Origin: Anaeramoeba flamelloides
Lineage: Eukaryota > Metamonada > Anaeramoebidae
Assembly (NCBI GenBank): GCA_027625915.1
Contig: JANTQA010000057.1
Location: 7,502,001-7,566,000 of the forward strand
Length of the DNA stretch: 64,000 bases
Direction of reading: 5' to 3'
Below are positions 1-11,333 of the stretch, in pieces. Numbering within the stretch: position 1 is the stretch's first letter; every line of letters starts with the position of its first letter. Below the pieces are notes generated by a model. It was not told the DNA's origin and made no database searches. It saw only the letters and a list, made by a program, of their open reading frames with translations. The translations under genes and the position numbers were made by a program.

Positions 1-243
1 ACAAACAATTCTTAAACTTTTTCAGGAAAGCCTGTGAAAATATTTTCTCTTAAAAATTAATTAAAATTTTTTTACATACAAAATTTCAATAAAGATCTCG
101 TAAGAGTGTCTTGGTGAATAGAATTTTTAATAGTGTTGTTAAATTATAATTTGAAAGATCTTTCGATATTATCGAATATAATAAGAATTTTATAAACTGC
201 TTTAAAAATTAAATGACATTACCACAAAATAATATTATATATA

Positions 244-1114
244 TAGTAGTGTAAATAACCGTGTTGACAGCCTCTAACTTGTAACTCATGTAAAAATTTA
301 ACTCCTCCCTTTTTTTAGGTAGATGTATTTGAATATCTAAATTCATAAGCCTATTCTTTGTTCGGATTTAAAACAACTTTTATGCTTAGATCTTTTATTG
401 GAAAAACTGGATAAATAATTTGAATTAATTTTTTTTCAAATGTATTTCAGAATCTAAGCAAATTTTGTGAAATAATATGGTTTTTTTTTTTTTGATTTTT
501 TACCAATTGCTTCTTATAAACCCTTTTTAAATTTAATTTTTTTTTCTTTTTGTTGATTTTTTCCTTTTTTCTTTTCAATTTTTTGTTTTTGCTAATTTAA
601 ACATAAAAAAATTTTTGGGTGCCTTTTCCATTAATAATCGTGAAATCTATGTTTTTAGGCTTATATTTCCTAAAAGGAGTTTAAGCAAAAGAAAAGCTAG
701 AGTCTAATTTACACTGATCCAATATTCTTAATAATAAAAAGATTCTTTGTCCTTCTATGAATAATCGTGAAATCTATGAAACTAAGGCTTAAATTTATGA
801 AAGGGAATTTAAGTAAAAGGGCAACCAGAGTGTAATTTACACTAACTCAATTATAATAATAAAAAAAGATTTTTTTAGTGTAAATTGCAAAAATGAAAAT
901 TTTCACTATTTTTTGTCAAAATTTTGCAATTTAATCTTTCAATATCTCCATAATTCTTTTTTAAAATTAATTTAAAAAAACCTATTTCTTGTTTATATGT
1001 TGTTATAAATATGTTTGCATCTTTTTTTAATCGCTTTTGTGTCAGCCAATATTTTGACCTCTTATATTTTAGTTATGGGTGAAAGTTAAAAACAGCTGGT
1101 TATTTACACGACAG
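244..1114. mobile_element. TIR element, diverged copy (CAGTGG-type ends)
   Basis: The left end reads TAGTAGTGTAAATAACCGTG and the right end, reverse-complemented, reads TGTCGTGTAAATAACCAGC, so the ends are inverted repeats. Internal stretches (a 'GTTCGGATTTAAA' block, then a 'CATAATTCTTTTTTAAAATT' block, then 'GTCAGCCAATATTTT') recur in the same order in the shorter copy at 45356-45835. This copy is about twice as long because LINE 3' tails sit inside it (about 628-868). No coding sequence is visible. Superfamily is not assigned; terminal CAG is compatible with hAT-like elements but I see no 8-bp target duplication. Confidence 0.6.
628..868 (+). mobile_element. two tandem LINE-A 3' ends
   Basis: Two consecutive copies (about 628-745 and 757-868) of the last ~115 bp of the LINE family best seen at 26390-27927. 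Each runs from 'AATAATCGTGAAATCTATG' through 'AATTTAAG..AAAAG' to the terminal palindromic segment (GTGTAATTTACAC, or TCTAATTTACAC in the first) followed by AATAATAAAAA. Both are severely 5'-truncated. They sit inside the TIR element at 244-1114. Confidence 0.65.
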
Positions 1115-1426
1115 AACTTTATAGTTTCTTTATATTTCATTAAACAGCAATATCTCGCGAACTTAAAAACACAATTTTCCAAAGATGCACCAAATGTTTT
1201 AATAAGTGTGTTGTTTTAAAATATGTTTTGCAACAATTTGTCAAATTTAAAGATTGCTGAGAAATTAAAAATAAGTTTGTAAATTTTTTTCGCTACACTA
1301 GATCTATAAACACTTTCATTACGTGGATTAATCAACAATTCAATCAAATCAATTGGGAAATTAGCGATTTCAATTATTGTCAAAGCAAGCGAAAAAAAGT
1401 GCTAAAAATATTTTCATTCAGTAGTA

Positions 1427-1830
1427 CAGTGATCAAAAAAACCCGTAACCAGAGCATAAAACCCGTGTTTCAAAATATAATTCGTGTTTTTTTTCTTCTT
1501 GTTCCAACACAAAATCTAGGACACTACTCAATAGTATATCTAAATACAAATCAATTTTGAAGGTAAACTCCTGTTTGGTTTTGAGTAAATTTTAAATTAG
1601 GAATGCAATTAGTAATGTATTTTTGTTAATTTTCTCAATTTTTGAGAAATTTTGTTTTTTTTGATTAAAAAAAAATTTCTCTGTAAATTTGAACTCTCTT
1701 CGTTTGAGAAAAAATCTCCAATTTGATCCTTCATTTTAGGGTTTCTTTTTAAAGAATAGAACTTGAATTAAATCAATACAATATTTACTTTTCGTTTATT
1801 GTCTGTTTCTTTGATGATTTAATCTCAAGT
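1427..1830 (+). repeat. dispersed repeat F, copy 1
   Basis: This stretch is homologous, in opposite orientation, to 3640-4110: both contain the block TTTTTTTTCTTCTTGTTCCA followed at similar spacing by a 'CTACT..ATAGTATA' block, an 'AAATCA.TTT' block and 'AATTTTCTCAATTTTT'. Its outer end starts CAGTGATCAAAAAAACCCGT, reminiscent of the CAGTGGTGTAAATAACCCGT ends elsewhere in the window, so the two may be distantly related transposons. A 45-codon minus-strand open frame in it is treated as chance. Confidence 0.45.
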
Positions 1831-2309
1831 ACTTCAAGGAAAAAGAAAAAGAATCAAGGCTTTTATTTTGAAACGCGGATTAAACAAGTTACCCAAGGGT
1901 TATTTTGTCAACAGTAATTTCAATTAACAGAAAATTTAAATCCATTTCATTTCTGTTATTTGTTAATTAAGAAATAAGCTATTGAATTTGAATTTTCCAA
2001 AAGCTATTTAAGAAGGACCGAAACAGAAAAAAATCCAAGATCTTTGATCTTGTCAAGCCATTAAAAATGAAACTTTCTGTATGTTTTTTTGAGTTTTTTT
2101 TTTTTTTTTTTGGTTAAATTCTTTTCTTTATTTTCTGTTGGTTTGAAAATTAAAAAAAATTTTTTCTTTGGGAAACAGAAAACAAAAAAAAAAAAAAATT
2201 CCTGTATCTCTGAAACAAATAATTTTGGCTTGGTTTTAGGGGTACTGTTTCAGTGTCTTGTTAATTTTCTTCTTTTTGAGAAGGTCGAAAACCAAATTAA
2301 TTTTTGTTA

Positions 2310-2370
2310 TTATTTAGTATCACCGAAGAGGTGTAAATTACACTCGAGAGAATTTAATTTTTCATCTAGT
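2310..2370 (-). mobile_element. possible LINE-A 3' tail fragment
   Basis: Read on the minus strand this ends with GAGTGTAATTTACACCTCTTC and then AATAATAA, matching the terminal palindrome and tail of LINE-A. The match is short, so it is only a probable fragment. Confidence 0.35.
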
Positions 2371-2462
2371 TCGGTTTTTTTACAGCCAAAAAAAAAATTC
2401 TGGTTGAGTGTTTTCTTGGTGTGTAAAAAAAAAAAAAAAGAAGAATTTGAAGGATTATTTAC

Positions 2463-3084
2463 TTTACGTAAACTCTTTTTAGAACAACGAATTTGGCTAC
2501 TATTAGGTTGGTTTTTTCTAAACTCTTCATAAGGATCATTTTTTTCTTTTTCTTTTTCGATTTCAATATCTGGTGATGGCAAGTTCCTGCGTTTTCTTGA
2601 AGTGTTGGTTAAATTAATTTGAATTCGCCTTCCCTTGAGAAATTGGTGGTTTAATATAAGGTCATCAAATTTTTTGTTGTCTTTCTTGCTGTCCATTCAG
2701 ATTTAAAAAAATTTTACAAAATTATTAAACAAAGGCAATTAAACCGAAAAATGAAAATGACCACTTCTACCTTTTGGAGTATTTTCGATAAATTTTTTGG
2801 GGTTCTGTTGGGAAATTCTATTCAACTTTATTTAAATTTTGAATTTTTATTTGTTCATTTCCTAAATTTATTTATTTCTAAAATTTTTAAGATAATAAAG
2901 GCAAAAAAAAGATACTCCACATTAATAACTTTAGTTGTCCAATACCCAGTCACCTGAAATTCTTTTATAATAAAAAAATCATTTTAAGACAGGTATTCAA
3001 AAATGACATAGCCAACCCGAAAACAAATTGAAAACTTACTTTGTCTGCTAAAACCAAAGAATTATTGACCAGGAAATCAACCAT
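2463..3084 (-). CDS. candidate gene, N-terminal exons, unrecognised
   Basis: The best-supported piece is an open frame at 2463-2696 beginning MDSKKDNKKFDDLILNH and ending at a GTAAAT donor after ..CSKKSLRK. It has ordinary codons, a KEKEKEK run typical of real proteins in this window, and a basic RKRRN stretch. Two small upstream exons are phase-compatible: 3040-3084 (ATG, 15 codons, perfect GTAAGT donor) and 2916-2953 (TTTCAG acceptor, GTATCT donor), which would join the larger exon at 2688. I do not recognise the protein and cannot place downstream exons in 1-2462, which is mostly repeat. It could be a decayed gene or transposon-derived. Confidence 0.33.
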
Positions 3085-3639
3085 TTTTAACTTTGCTCTA
3101 TTATGTGATTTGGTTTTTCAGATTGAAATACAATTCGAATTACAATCTTAATTTATTATGTACCAAATTTCACAAAAACAGAAATGAAAGATATTTTTTG
3201 CAACTTTTTTTCAATTTGGTAACTTTTCTCACAAGCCATTTGATTTCAAGAAACAGATCTAAATCCTCGAATTAAACAACTTTGTTTTCTCTTTAAACTA
3301 ACAAAAATCTCTCTGAATCTATTTTTAAAAGTTGAACAAACAAAAGAAAAAAATGGAAATTGATAAAAATCGTTAAAAAAACTTTTAGACATTTTTTTTT
3401 TTTTAATTAACTTGATTTGCAATTTGGAACTTTCTGAAAATAAAAAACATACAACCCTCAATGTAAAGCTTCTTGTGATCTTGGTTTAATATCAAAATAT
3501 TTTTCGCTATTTGCATGTGAAAATACCAATAAATCCAAATCAAAGCACAACACTTTTTAATGTTATTAAAATAATGTGTTAAAAACCTGATAAAAAAGTG
3601 TAAAAAATTAAAGACCATACTCTTATCAAAATAATGTGA
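3085..3639. other. no gene seen
   Basis: AT-rich sequence with only short low-complexity open frames. It lies upstream of the candidate minus-strand gene and next to repeat F. Confidence 0.4.
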
Positions 3640-4110
3640 GCAAAAAAGTTTAATCAGTGCTTGGAAATAAAAAGTGTGTTTTTTTGTTATAGAAGACCTA
3701 TACTTCAACCAATCAAAGAAAGGAACAACAAGCTGAAGAAAATATGGTATTGGTTTCTTAAAGTTCTATTATTAAAAAATAATTCTAACGAAATAAAGGA
3801 TTAAATTAGAAAATTTATCTCAAAAAATAGACTTAATGTTTGAGATTCTGTAACATTTGAAAAAACAAAAAATTGAGAAAAAATTGAGAAAATTACAAAA
3901 AAATTCAACAAATTGCATGAATAATTTAAATTTTACTAAAAGAATCAAATAGTTTACTTTTAAAAGTGATTTGAACTTTGGTATACTATTTGGTAGTAGA
4001 TTGGATTTTCCATTGGAACAAGAAGAAAAAAAACAAGGATTATATTCTGAAACATGGATAATTGTTGTTGTTGTATGAATTATCTTGATCACTTGACCTC
4101 AATTTTTTCA
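3640..4110 (-). repeat. dispersed repeat F, copy 2
   Basis: Reverse-oriented homologue of 1427-1830 and of 57190-58640. Shared blocks include TTTTTTTTCTTCTTGTTCCA, a segment with TTTGTAATTTTCTCAATT, and 'TTAATAATAGAACTTTAAGAAA'. A 90-residue open frame in it resembles, at protein level, a frame in the third copy (pattern SN..LN.L.NS.P..KS), so the element may once have been coding. No family assigned. Confidence 0.45.
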
Positions 4111-4815
4111 AATATAACACTGATACTTTTCAAAATGTTCTTTACGAGATTATACTTTGTTAAAAACTCATTTTATAAGGTTTGTGAAATTAAAACCAAT
4201 AAAAGACTTTAGGTATTTATATTCGAGTCCAAATAAAAAATCTAAAAAATGATAGGGGTTTATCCAAAAAAAACTTTAAAGGGTGTAACTACACTTTAAA
4301 ACATGTTTAAAATTGAGAGAGATGAGAAAAAGAGATTTTATTTTAGTGTTGTAGGATTCTAGATTCTCTAAAAAATTTTATTTTAAAAAATTATTCCATA
4401 TATTTTTTTTTTAGTAATGTTCAACAATAAAAAAAAGAGAAAAGAATTGATAAAATAAAATTGATTTTTATTTCTTTTATAATTAATATTTTATTTTGAG
4501 AAGATAATTTTAGATTCTTAGTATAAAACTTATAGATATTTTGTGGTTTAAATTTTATAAAATATACTCATAATTTTTTTCTCCAATTCCACAAAAGACA
4601 AGTGTTTAACACGTTAACAAGTAATAATTTGGGATAATTATTATTTTTTGGAATCTCTCTAGCTATTAAAGTCTTCTTCGTATTTTCTTTTGTGATTCTC
4701 TCGATTATAATGTGGTTATTCTTGTTAAACAAAATCCATTTCTCCCAAATGTCACTGATAAAAAAAAAACCCTTCTAATTGTTTTTTATTATCTTCCTTA
4801 AAAAAAATTCAACTA

Positions 4816-5883
4816 AACTCAATTCCAAAAATTGGGGCACACCTTCAAAATCAATTTAATTCCAAGAAAAGTGATATTTGACTCTTAAATAGAAACATTA
4901 GATATTAACAACCAATGTAAATAATTTTAAAGTTATTTATTTATCATTTTTTTTCATTATTTTTTGATTTTTGATTTTCAATAATTTTTTTGATTTTTTT
5001 TGTATTCTTTTTTTTAAAAAAAAAAAAAATTTTCTTTTTTTTTCAAAACTTTTCGAAAATCTCAAAATCACTTTAAAATGAAATTTAAAAGTTTTCATTC
5101 TGATCACAAAAAAATTTTTTTTTTTTCTCTCAAAAAGAAAAAAGATTCTTTTTTTATCGAGAAAAAATTTTTTTGAAAAAAAATCATGATATGGTGTGCT
5201 ATAACACATGGCCTACAAACAGAACTTATTATTATTAATGGAAGTGTGAATACTGAATGTATTATTAAAGATATTATCAAAAAATCAAATGAAATTCAAC
5301 TCGCTAATTCAGAATATGGTGAGTTGAAATGGATTTTCCAAAAGGATGGAGCTTGTCCACATACCTCAAAAAAAAAACTCAAACTTACTTAAATCGGGGA
5401 TGTAATGTTCTGGACCCTTGACACCCAATTCCACAAGATTTAAATCCAATTGAGAATTACCGGAATTTAAGGATACTAAACTGAAAAATTGTAACCAAAA
5501 AACGAAGAAGAATTTTTAAAATTTTCACTAATGTATGAAATACTTTGAGTTGGGAAACCTAAGATAATTAGTAAACTCTATATTTAAAACAATAGATTTA
5601 GTTATCAAAAGACAAGCTGAATCTATTAATAGTTTTTATTAATTTTTCTTTCAATAAAAATGGATTTTTTTGGTAACCGTGTTCCAAAAAATAGGGGCAC
5701 ACTTTTTTTATTTTTTCTTTTTTATTTTTCGAATTGAATTTTAAATTTACTATAAAATATATAAATAGTATTAATTAAATATTTTCGGGTCTTTTATTAT
5801 TTTAATGTTCAAATATCATGTATTTTGGAGTATATTTTTATTAATGTAATTTTTTTTTGTGTCCCATTTTTTGGAATTGAGTT
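4816..5883 (+). mobile_element. Tc1/mariner element, degenerate
   Basis: Inverted ends are clear: the left end reads AACTCAATTCCAAAAATTGG and the right end, reversed, AACTCAATTCCAAAAAATGG. Both are flanked by TA (4814-4815 and 5884-5885), the target used by Tc1/mariner. The interior from 5186 encodes a DDE transposase fragment: MIWCAITHG (usual MVWGAI), FQKDGACPHT (usual FQQDNAPPHT, carrying the second Asp) and, in another frame at about 5440, PQDLNPIENY with the third Asp. The N-terminal DNA-binding half is not recognisable and the frame is broken by several stops and shifts, so it is non-autonomous. A related relic lies at about 10080-10763, and mariner-like ends recur on the MITEs at 33461 and 35621. 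Confidence 0.85.
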
Positions 5884-5885
5884 TA

Positions 5886-6794
5886 TGATGAAAAAATAAA
5901 AAATGAAAATATTTTACACTAGTATAGAATGTTGAGACAAGGATAAAAGATAAGTCATTCAACATTCGAAACACTATTTTAAACAATTTAAATCAAAATT
6001 CGATTGTGACAATTTCTTTAAGAATTTTAAAAAAAAAATTTAAAAAATCTAATGAATGAAGTACTTTAAATAATAAAAATCAATGAGTTAAAACCAAAGT
6101 AAAAAATGTTATTTTCTGATCCTCTTAAAAATTGTAAAACAGTGAAAAATTTTCCTTTACGGTATCTCTCCCTTAAAATATTTTTAGAGTTTATAATCAA
6201 TAAATGGATGTACATTTGAACTTCATTTTCCTTTTTTTCTTTAGACAAACAGAATTTTCAAAGATGGAGATGGTAATTTGTGATCTCTCTTTGTAAAAAC
6301 AGGATATATACATGTGACAAAATGATTTCCTTATTTATTATATTTTTTGTTAAAATTCTGATTTTTTTTTTATAAATATGATATTTTTTCGAGATGCCAT
6401 CAAAAACAAAGAAACTTAACCTTATGTTTGATGAACTTAATAACATTCGATTGTATTTAAAAAAGAAAGGAAATGATTTTGAAAAGAAACTTCCGTAGAA
6501 AATTATAAATAATTTTTTTCAAAAACAAACTAAACCCAAACATCTCCAATAGTTTATTAAATGAAATTTGATCTCACTTAAATATACTATATACAATAAA
6601 GTTTTCGGAGACTTGATGGAATAACAAATAGTATCATAATTAATACTAATAACATTTTTAAAATAACAATATAAAAAATTTAAAAATTATTTCTTTGAAT
6701 GTGTAGAAAAGAAAGTGAAAATTTTATCTTCAGAATTGAAAAACCACAATTTAAATTTATTCTTGTGACAAAAATACTAGATATGAATAAAATC
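5886..6794. other. no gene seen
   Basis: AT-rich sequence between the mariner relic and a MITE. I see only short low-complexity frames. Confidence 0.4.
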
Positions 6795-7220
6795 TAAACA
6801 AGATTTGTAATTATGAATATTTGGAAAATTGTTGTATAATTTCCTTTATTTAAAAATCAATCCTTTTTTTTTTATAACCAAACATTTGAAATTATTACTC
6901 GTCCACTTATTGGAATGATGATTAATTAAATTTTACTTTTACAAAACACTATTTAGTCAAACAAAAAAACCAGAATAAAAAGTATCATTTTCCAAACTCT
7001 AACAAACCCATATAAAACTTGATTGTTTTAAAAAAAAAGTAGATCTACTTATGTTATCAAACAATTAAATGATTATTCTAAAGAAACCTTACTTTGATGA
7101 ACTTTAGGTAGATTTATTACTAGATTCACAAAGTAATTGATTATTTAAAAAAAGGATTTGATTATTTTACAATTACACAATCAATTTTCATTAACTCCCA
7201 ATTAAAAATCTTTTACGGTA
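6795..7220. mobile_element. MITE family CCCTTAAAAG, older copy
   Basis: Homologous along its length to 29715-30147, with shared blocks such as GGAATGATGATTAATTAA, CTTACTTTGATGAACTTTAG and AGGTAGATTTATTACTAG. Its ends are eroded: left AGATTTGTAATTATGAATATT, right AATTAAAAATCTTTTACGG, still inverted relative to one another. Non-coding. It sits about 280 bp upstream of the Aurora kinase start. Confidence 0.6.
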
Positions 7221-7499
7221 TTTTTTTCACTTCTATCTTAAAAAAAACTATCATTCAATATGAAACATTTTTTATCCAATTTTCGAATAAGAGAATTTGG
7301 AAATAATAAGTAAACGCACCTAAGGTTATATTTTTCAAAATAAGATCTAAAAAACTCTCCAAAATAAAATTTCAAAGCATTCAATCAAAGTAAATTATTG
7401 GAAAAACTTTGTTTTAGAATTTACATTTTTTGATTTTTGGTTCGTTTTTCTATTCAAACAATAAACAAGTTTTTCAAGAATCAAAAGTAGATTTCTTAA

Positions 7500-9777
7500 A
7501 TGTCATCTCAACCAATAAAAACGGTTCCAAGGAATCGAACTGTTCGGTTTCCTCAAAAAATAAGATCTTCGATGTAAGTATTTTCTTTTTGTAGTTTAAT
7601 TTGAAAGGCAAAAGCAAATTTTCAAACAACCTTTTAATTTAACAAAAAAAAAAACAATAAAAACACACAGATATAATACCATTTCAACACCAAAAAGATC
7701 TTTAATTCAACAAAAAGAAACAAAAACAAAAAATATTCAAGAATTTCCAAATTCAAATCTAACGGATAGGCAAACAAAAATTATTTCCAAAAAAGAAAAA
7801 AAACAAAAACAAAACACTTCTTTTCAAAAAAAGAAACACAAACCTTTTCCAAAAGAATTCTCCAAAACTTTCCCGAAAGAATTCACTCGAACTTTACCAA
7901 ATCGAAAAATTGATTTTACTTTTCATCAGTTTCTTGGTGACGGAAAACAAACCCCAAAAAGAAAAGAAGAACAGAAAATAAAAACAACTCATGATTTCAA
8001 TTTATTAAAGAATCAAAATGTTCAAAAACAAGTTTACCGCACTCTAGAAAAACCAAATTTTAAAAAGGGCCAATTCAAAGAAAAAGATCAAAGAATAAAA
8101 ACTTTTTTAAACCAAAATTTGAACAAGAGCCTAAATATCGATCCTTTATTTTCAAAAAAATTAATAAACATAAGACAGTCCGAAATCTTGACTTTTTCGG
8201 AACAAAAAGTGGAATTTATTCGAACACCTTCCAATAATAATAAGAATAAGAACAAGAACAACGACAAGAACAAAAAGAAAAACAAAAATGACATGTGTCT
8301 AAAAAAAAAAACTTTCAAAGGCTCCCAAAGTGTTCAAATTGAAAATGAAATCTCAGAAAAGGAAAAATATAAACAAAAATCTCTCCAAGAAAGTGAAAAA
8401 ACAACCAAACCGTCAAAGTTTTCACGGAAATCAAAAGTCAATGAACAGTCAAGTTTCAAAAATATACAATCAAAAATTCATAACTCTTATGAATTAACAC
8501 CAAAAAAAAACAAAACCCCAAAACAAAATGATTTGCAATCTTGTAAACAAAAACCAGAGTCGTTATTGAATATCAAGAAACCAAATTTAAAGAATAAGTC
8601 AGATAATAATAACAATTTTAATTCGTCGTCGAAAAATTTAAATAAAAGCAACAACAACAACAATAATAATTTTAATGTTGGTGATCAAGATGAACATGCT
8701 CAAGATCAAAAAAATAGTGGTAGAATCGGTAGTAGAAGTAGCAGGAGCAGAAGTAGTAAGGACAGTACCGGTAATCGCGACAGTAACAGGGACAGTAACG
8801 GGGGCAGTCGTTCAAGAAGAATTCAAAATAATAATGATAAAAATATTCTGGGTGATGAAAAAAACCAAAAAAACCAAATAAATGAAAAAAATTCAAAAAA
8901 AATCAAAAAAGAAAAGAGCTTTGATGATGAACTCTTTCAAAGAAAATGGAAACTGGGTGATTTTAAATTTCAAAAAATCATTGGCGAAGGGCAATTTGGT
9001 AAAGTATATTTGGCACAAGACAAATTTACCCAACGATTGTTTGCAATCAAGGTGCTAACAACAACAAAAATCCAAAGATCAGGAGGAACAAAACAATTGG
9101 CACGCGAAATCAACGTCCAAACGACATTAAGACACCCTAATATTTTAAAAATGTATGGGTATTGTTACGATCGCAACCATTTTTTTTTAATTTTAGAATA
9201 TGCACAGGGAGGAGAGCTCTATCAACGATTGATCAATTCGAAGAAATTCACAGAAGAGCAAGCTGCAAATTATATCACATCTCTTTACTGCGCGGTGGAT
9301 TATTTCCATTCGAAAAATGTGATACACAGGGATCTCAAACCAGAAAATGTTTTGGTCACAAAGGACGGTGTTTTAAAAATCGCCGATTTTGGGTTTTCTG
9401 TATTCACAAACCCATACAATATTACACGAAACACCTTTTGCGGAACCTTGGATTATTTGCCACCAGAAATGGTAGTTGGCAATTCGTACGACCACTCCGT
9501 GGATAAGTGGTCACTGGGGGTCCTGTTGTACGAATTCCTTGTCGGCGCGCCCCCATTTGAAACAAGAAACAGACTGCAAACTTATCAAAAAATTGCTAAG
9601 GTCAAATTTACCTTCCCCAACCATGTTTCAAATTTGGCACAAGATTTGGTTAAAAAAATGTTAAAAAAAAACCCTTCAGATAGAATCTCCTTTCAACAGT
9701 TTTTAAACCACCCTTGGATAAAAAAACATGTATATAAAAAAAAATTAAAAAACATTTTTTTGGAACATCAATTTTAA
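7500..9777 (+). CDS. Aurora-family serine/threonine kinase
   Basis: Coding parts are 7500-7573 and 7671-9777 (intron 97 nt, GTAAGT..CACAG; joins in phase), giving 726 residues. The last ~270 residues are a full kinase domain: glycine loop GEGQFG (463-468), ATP Lys485 in FAIK, HRDLKPEN with catalytic Asp579, ADFGFSV with Asp597, and the Aurora signature RNTFCGTLDYLPPEM, where Thr613 matches the activating Thr288 of human Aurora A. GGELYQRL and HPWI also fit the family. Aurora kinases drive centrosome/spindle and chromosome-passenger functions in mitosis. The 450-residue N-terminus is unusually long, basic and low-complexity (poly-N, an RS/RD-rich tract), probably disordered. One oddity is Phe where Auroras normally have Trp in ADFGWSV. 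ATG 7500 is the first Met of the spliced frame. It cannot be assigned to A or B. Confidence 0.93.
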
Positions 9778-10079
9778 TTGTTTTTTTTTTTTTCAAATTA
9801 CTTTGTCAATTATTATCATGATTTAATTATTGAATTAAAATATTAATTTAATTAATTCTTCATTTTTTTTCTTTCTTTATTTAAAATAATTAATTTGATT
9901 TAAATAAATAATGTTTATTTTTTGTTTATTTATTTTTGTTTATTATAATATTCTTTTTATATTACCCAGTACCTTTTTTTAAGGAATTACCCAATTAGAA
10001 GAACACCGAACTCCATACAAATGTTGAATATAAACGAAATTCCATAATAAATGGCCCATGTTACATTTAAATTTTGAAT
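9778..10079. other. 3' flank of Aurora gene, no gene seen
   Basis: Poly-T/AT-rich sequence directly after the TAA stop, as expected for a 3' UTR and spacer. No further feature supported. Confidence 0.4.
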
Positions 10080-10763
10080 TGTATTTATATTGTTTTGAAG
10101 TTTTTCCTCTCACAACGAAAAGTTTGCAAAGAAATCATTTTTTCTCTTTTTTATTTTTTCCACAATATCTTGTTAAAATGGAAAATGAAAATGAAAATTT
10201 GGAAAGAAGTAATAGATGAATTAATGAAAAAATTGGGTTCAAATATGAAAAAGAAATAAGATTTAGTTATTCAAATGGATGGAGAATCGATACGGGGTTT
10301 TATTAATTTTTCAAAACTTTTATTTTTTATGTAATGCTTATTTCAAAATAAATGTCCCAATTGTTTTAACTTTTTTTTATACTTTTTTTTATTTTATTTT
10401 TAGAGGAAAAATAAATATCACTTAAGTATAGAACTGAATATTAAAATCGAAATTTTTATAATATAAAAGATAACTTCAATTATTAAAATATTTTTCTTTA
10501 ATATTTGTTTTTTAATTGGTCAATGAATTTGAAATAGGCCAAATTTCAAAATTAGGAGCGTACTTTTTAATTATTATTTTTTTCTTTTTTCGTTTGTCTT
10601 TCAAAAAATAAAATGATTACACTATATTTTTATTTATTAGTCTAAATTGGTTATCATCTCTAAACACTTTTAGTAAAATACATTTTTATTCAAAAAAAAA
10701 AAAAAATAAATTAAATAAATTTTTTTATTGATGAAAAATCTGCCAAATTTTTGAAATTAAGCT
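10080..10763 (+). mobile_element. mariner relic, C-terminal half
   Basis: Resembles the right half of the element at 4816-5883. A broken frame reads DLVIQMDGESIRGFI against DLVIKRQAESINSFY there. About 10545-10580 matches the internal 'CCAAAAAATAGGGGCACAC' segment, and the end at about 10763, reversed, resembles AACTCAATTCCAAAAATT. Strongly diverged, so older than the first copy. Confidence 0.5.
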
Positions 10764-10977
10764 TATAGTTTATATATAAGGCTATATACTCTTGTTAAAA
10801 GATCTTATAAAGCGTTGATAAAAATATTTTTCTTTTAAAAAAACTTCTGATCTTAAATAAACTATTTTTTCAGTCAAAGGTGCCCAGTTGTAATGGGTGA
10901 AATACATGTGTTTAAAGAGTTTGTATATATATTAGAAGAAAAATTTTAATTTGGAAATATTCAAAATTAAAATCATT

Positions 10978-11017
10978 TTTTCATATTTATATATTTATAT
11001 ATATATATATATATATA
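10978..11017. repeat. TA microsatellite
   Basis: A TATATTTATATATTTATA stretch runs into pure (TA)n. Simple repeat in intergenic DNA. Confidence 0.8.
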
Positions 11018-11164
11018 TTTAAAACCTAATGAAGTGACAAAAAATTTTTTTATAGCAAGACCAATCGTCACTGGGTAAAAATTTGTTATTTTAATGTCAC
11101 TGAAACCATGGGGATAATTGTTGAGAAACCATATTGGTTTCTATTGGAATTCTATTCGATATTG

Positions 11165-11331
11165 ATCAGGATATTTGTTTAACGAATGAGAAAAATTTTC
11201 ACTTCATTTTCATTTCCTTTTTCAAATAGAGACAACAAATACCAACACACTTCGTTTGAGAACTTGATTTCTAAAAGAAAAGTATGGAAAATGAAGTGAA
11301 AACTGTTTTCTATTTATTATTCAAATACCAG
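11165..11331. mobile_element. hairpin MITE (~167 bp), copy 1
   Basis: The two halves are inverted repeats: the right end, reversed, reads CTGGTATTTGAATAATAAAT and the left half carries the eroded equivalent CAGGATATTTG, both continuing into a TTTTCACTTCATTTTC block. TA follows the right end. The copy at 31648-31811 has almost the same length and the same ends. Confidence 0.65.
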
Positions 11332-11333
11332 TA

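Noticed and set aside
1430-1565. Minus-strand 45-codon frame with LEQEEKKHELYFETR
   Set aside because: The DNA belongs to repeat F, and the equivalent frame in copy 2 is not conserved beyond a few residues.
5186-5392. 68-residue frame as a host gene
   Set aside because: It is a mariner transposase fragment between mariner inverted ends.
8088-8896. Other-frame ORFs over the Aurora N-terminus
   Set aside because: Shadows of the low-complexity part of the kinase gene.
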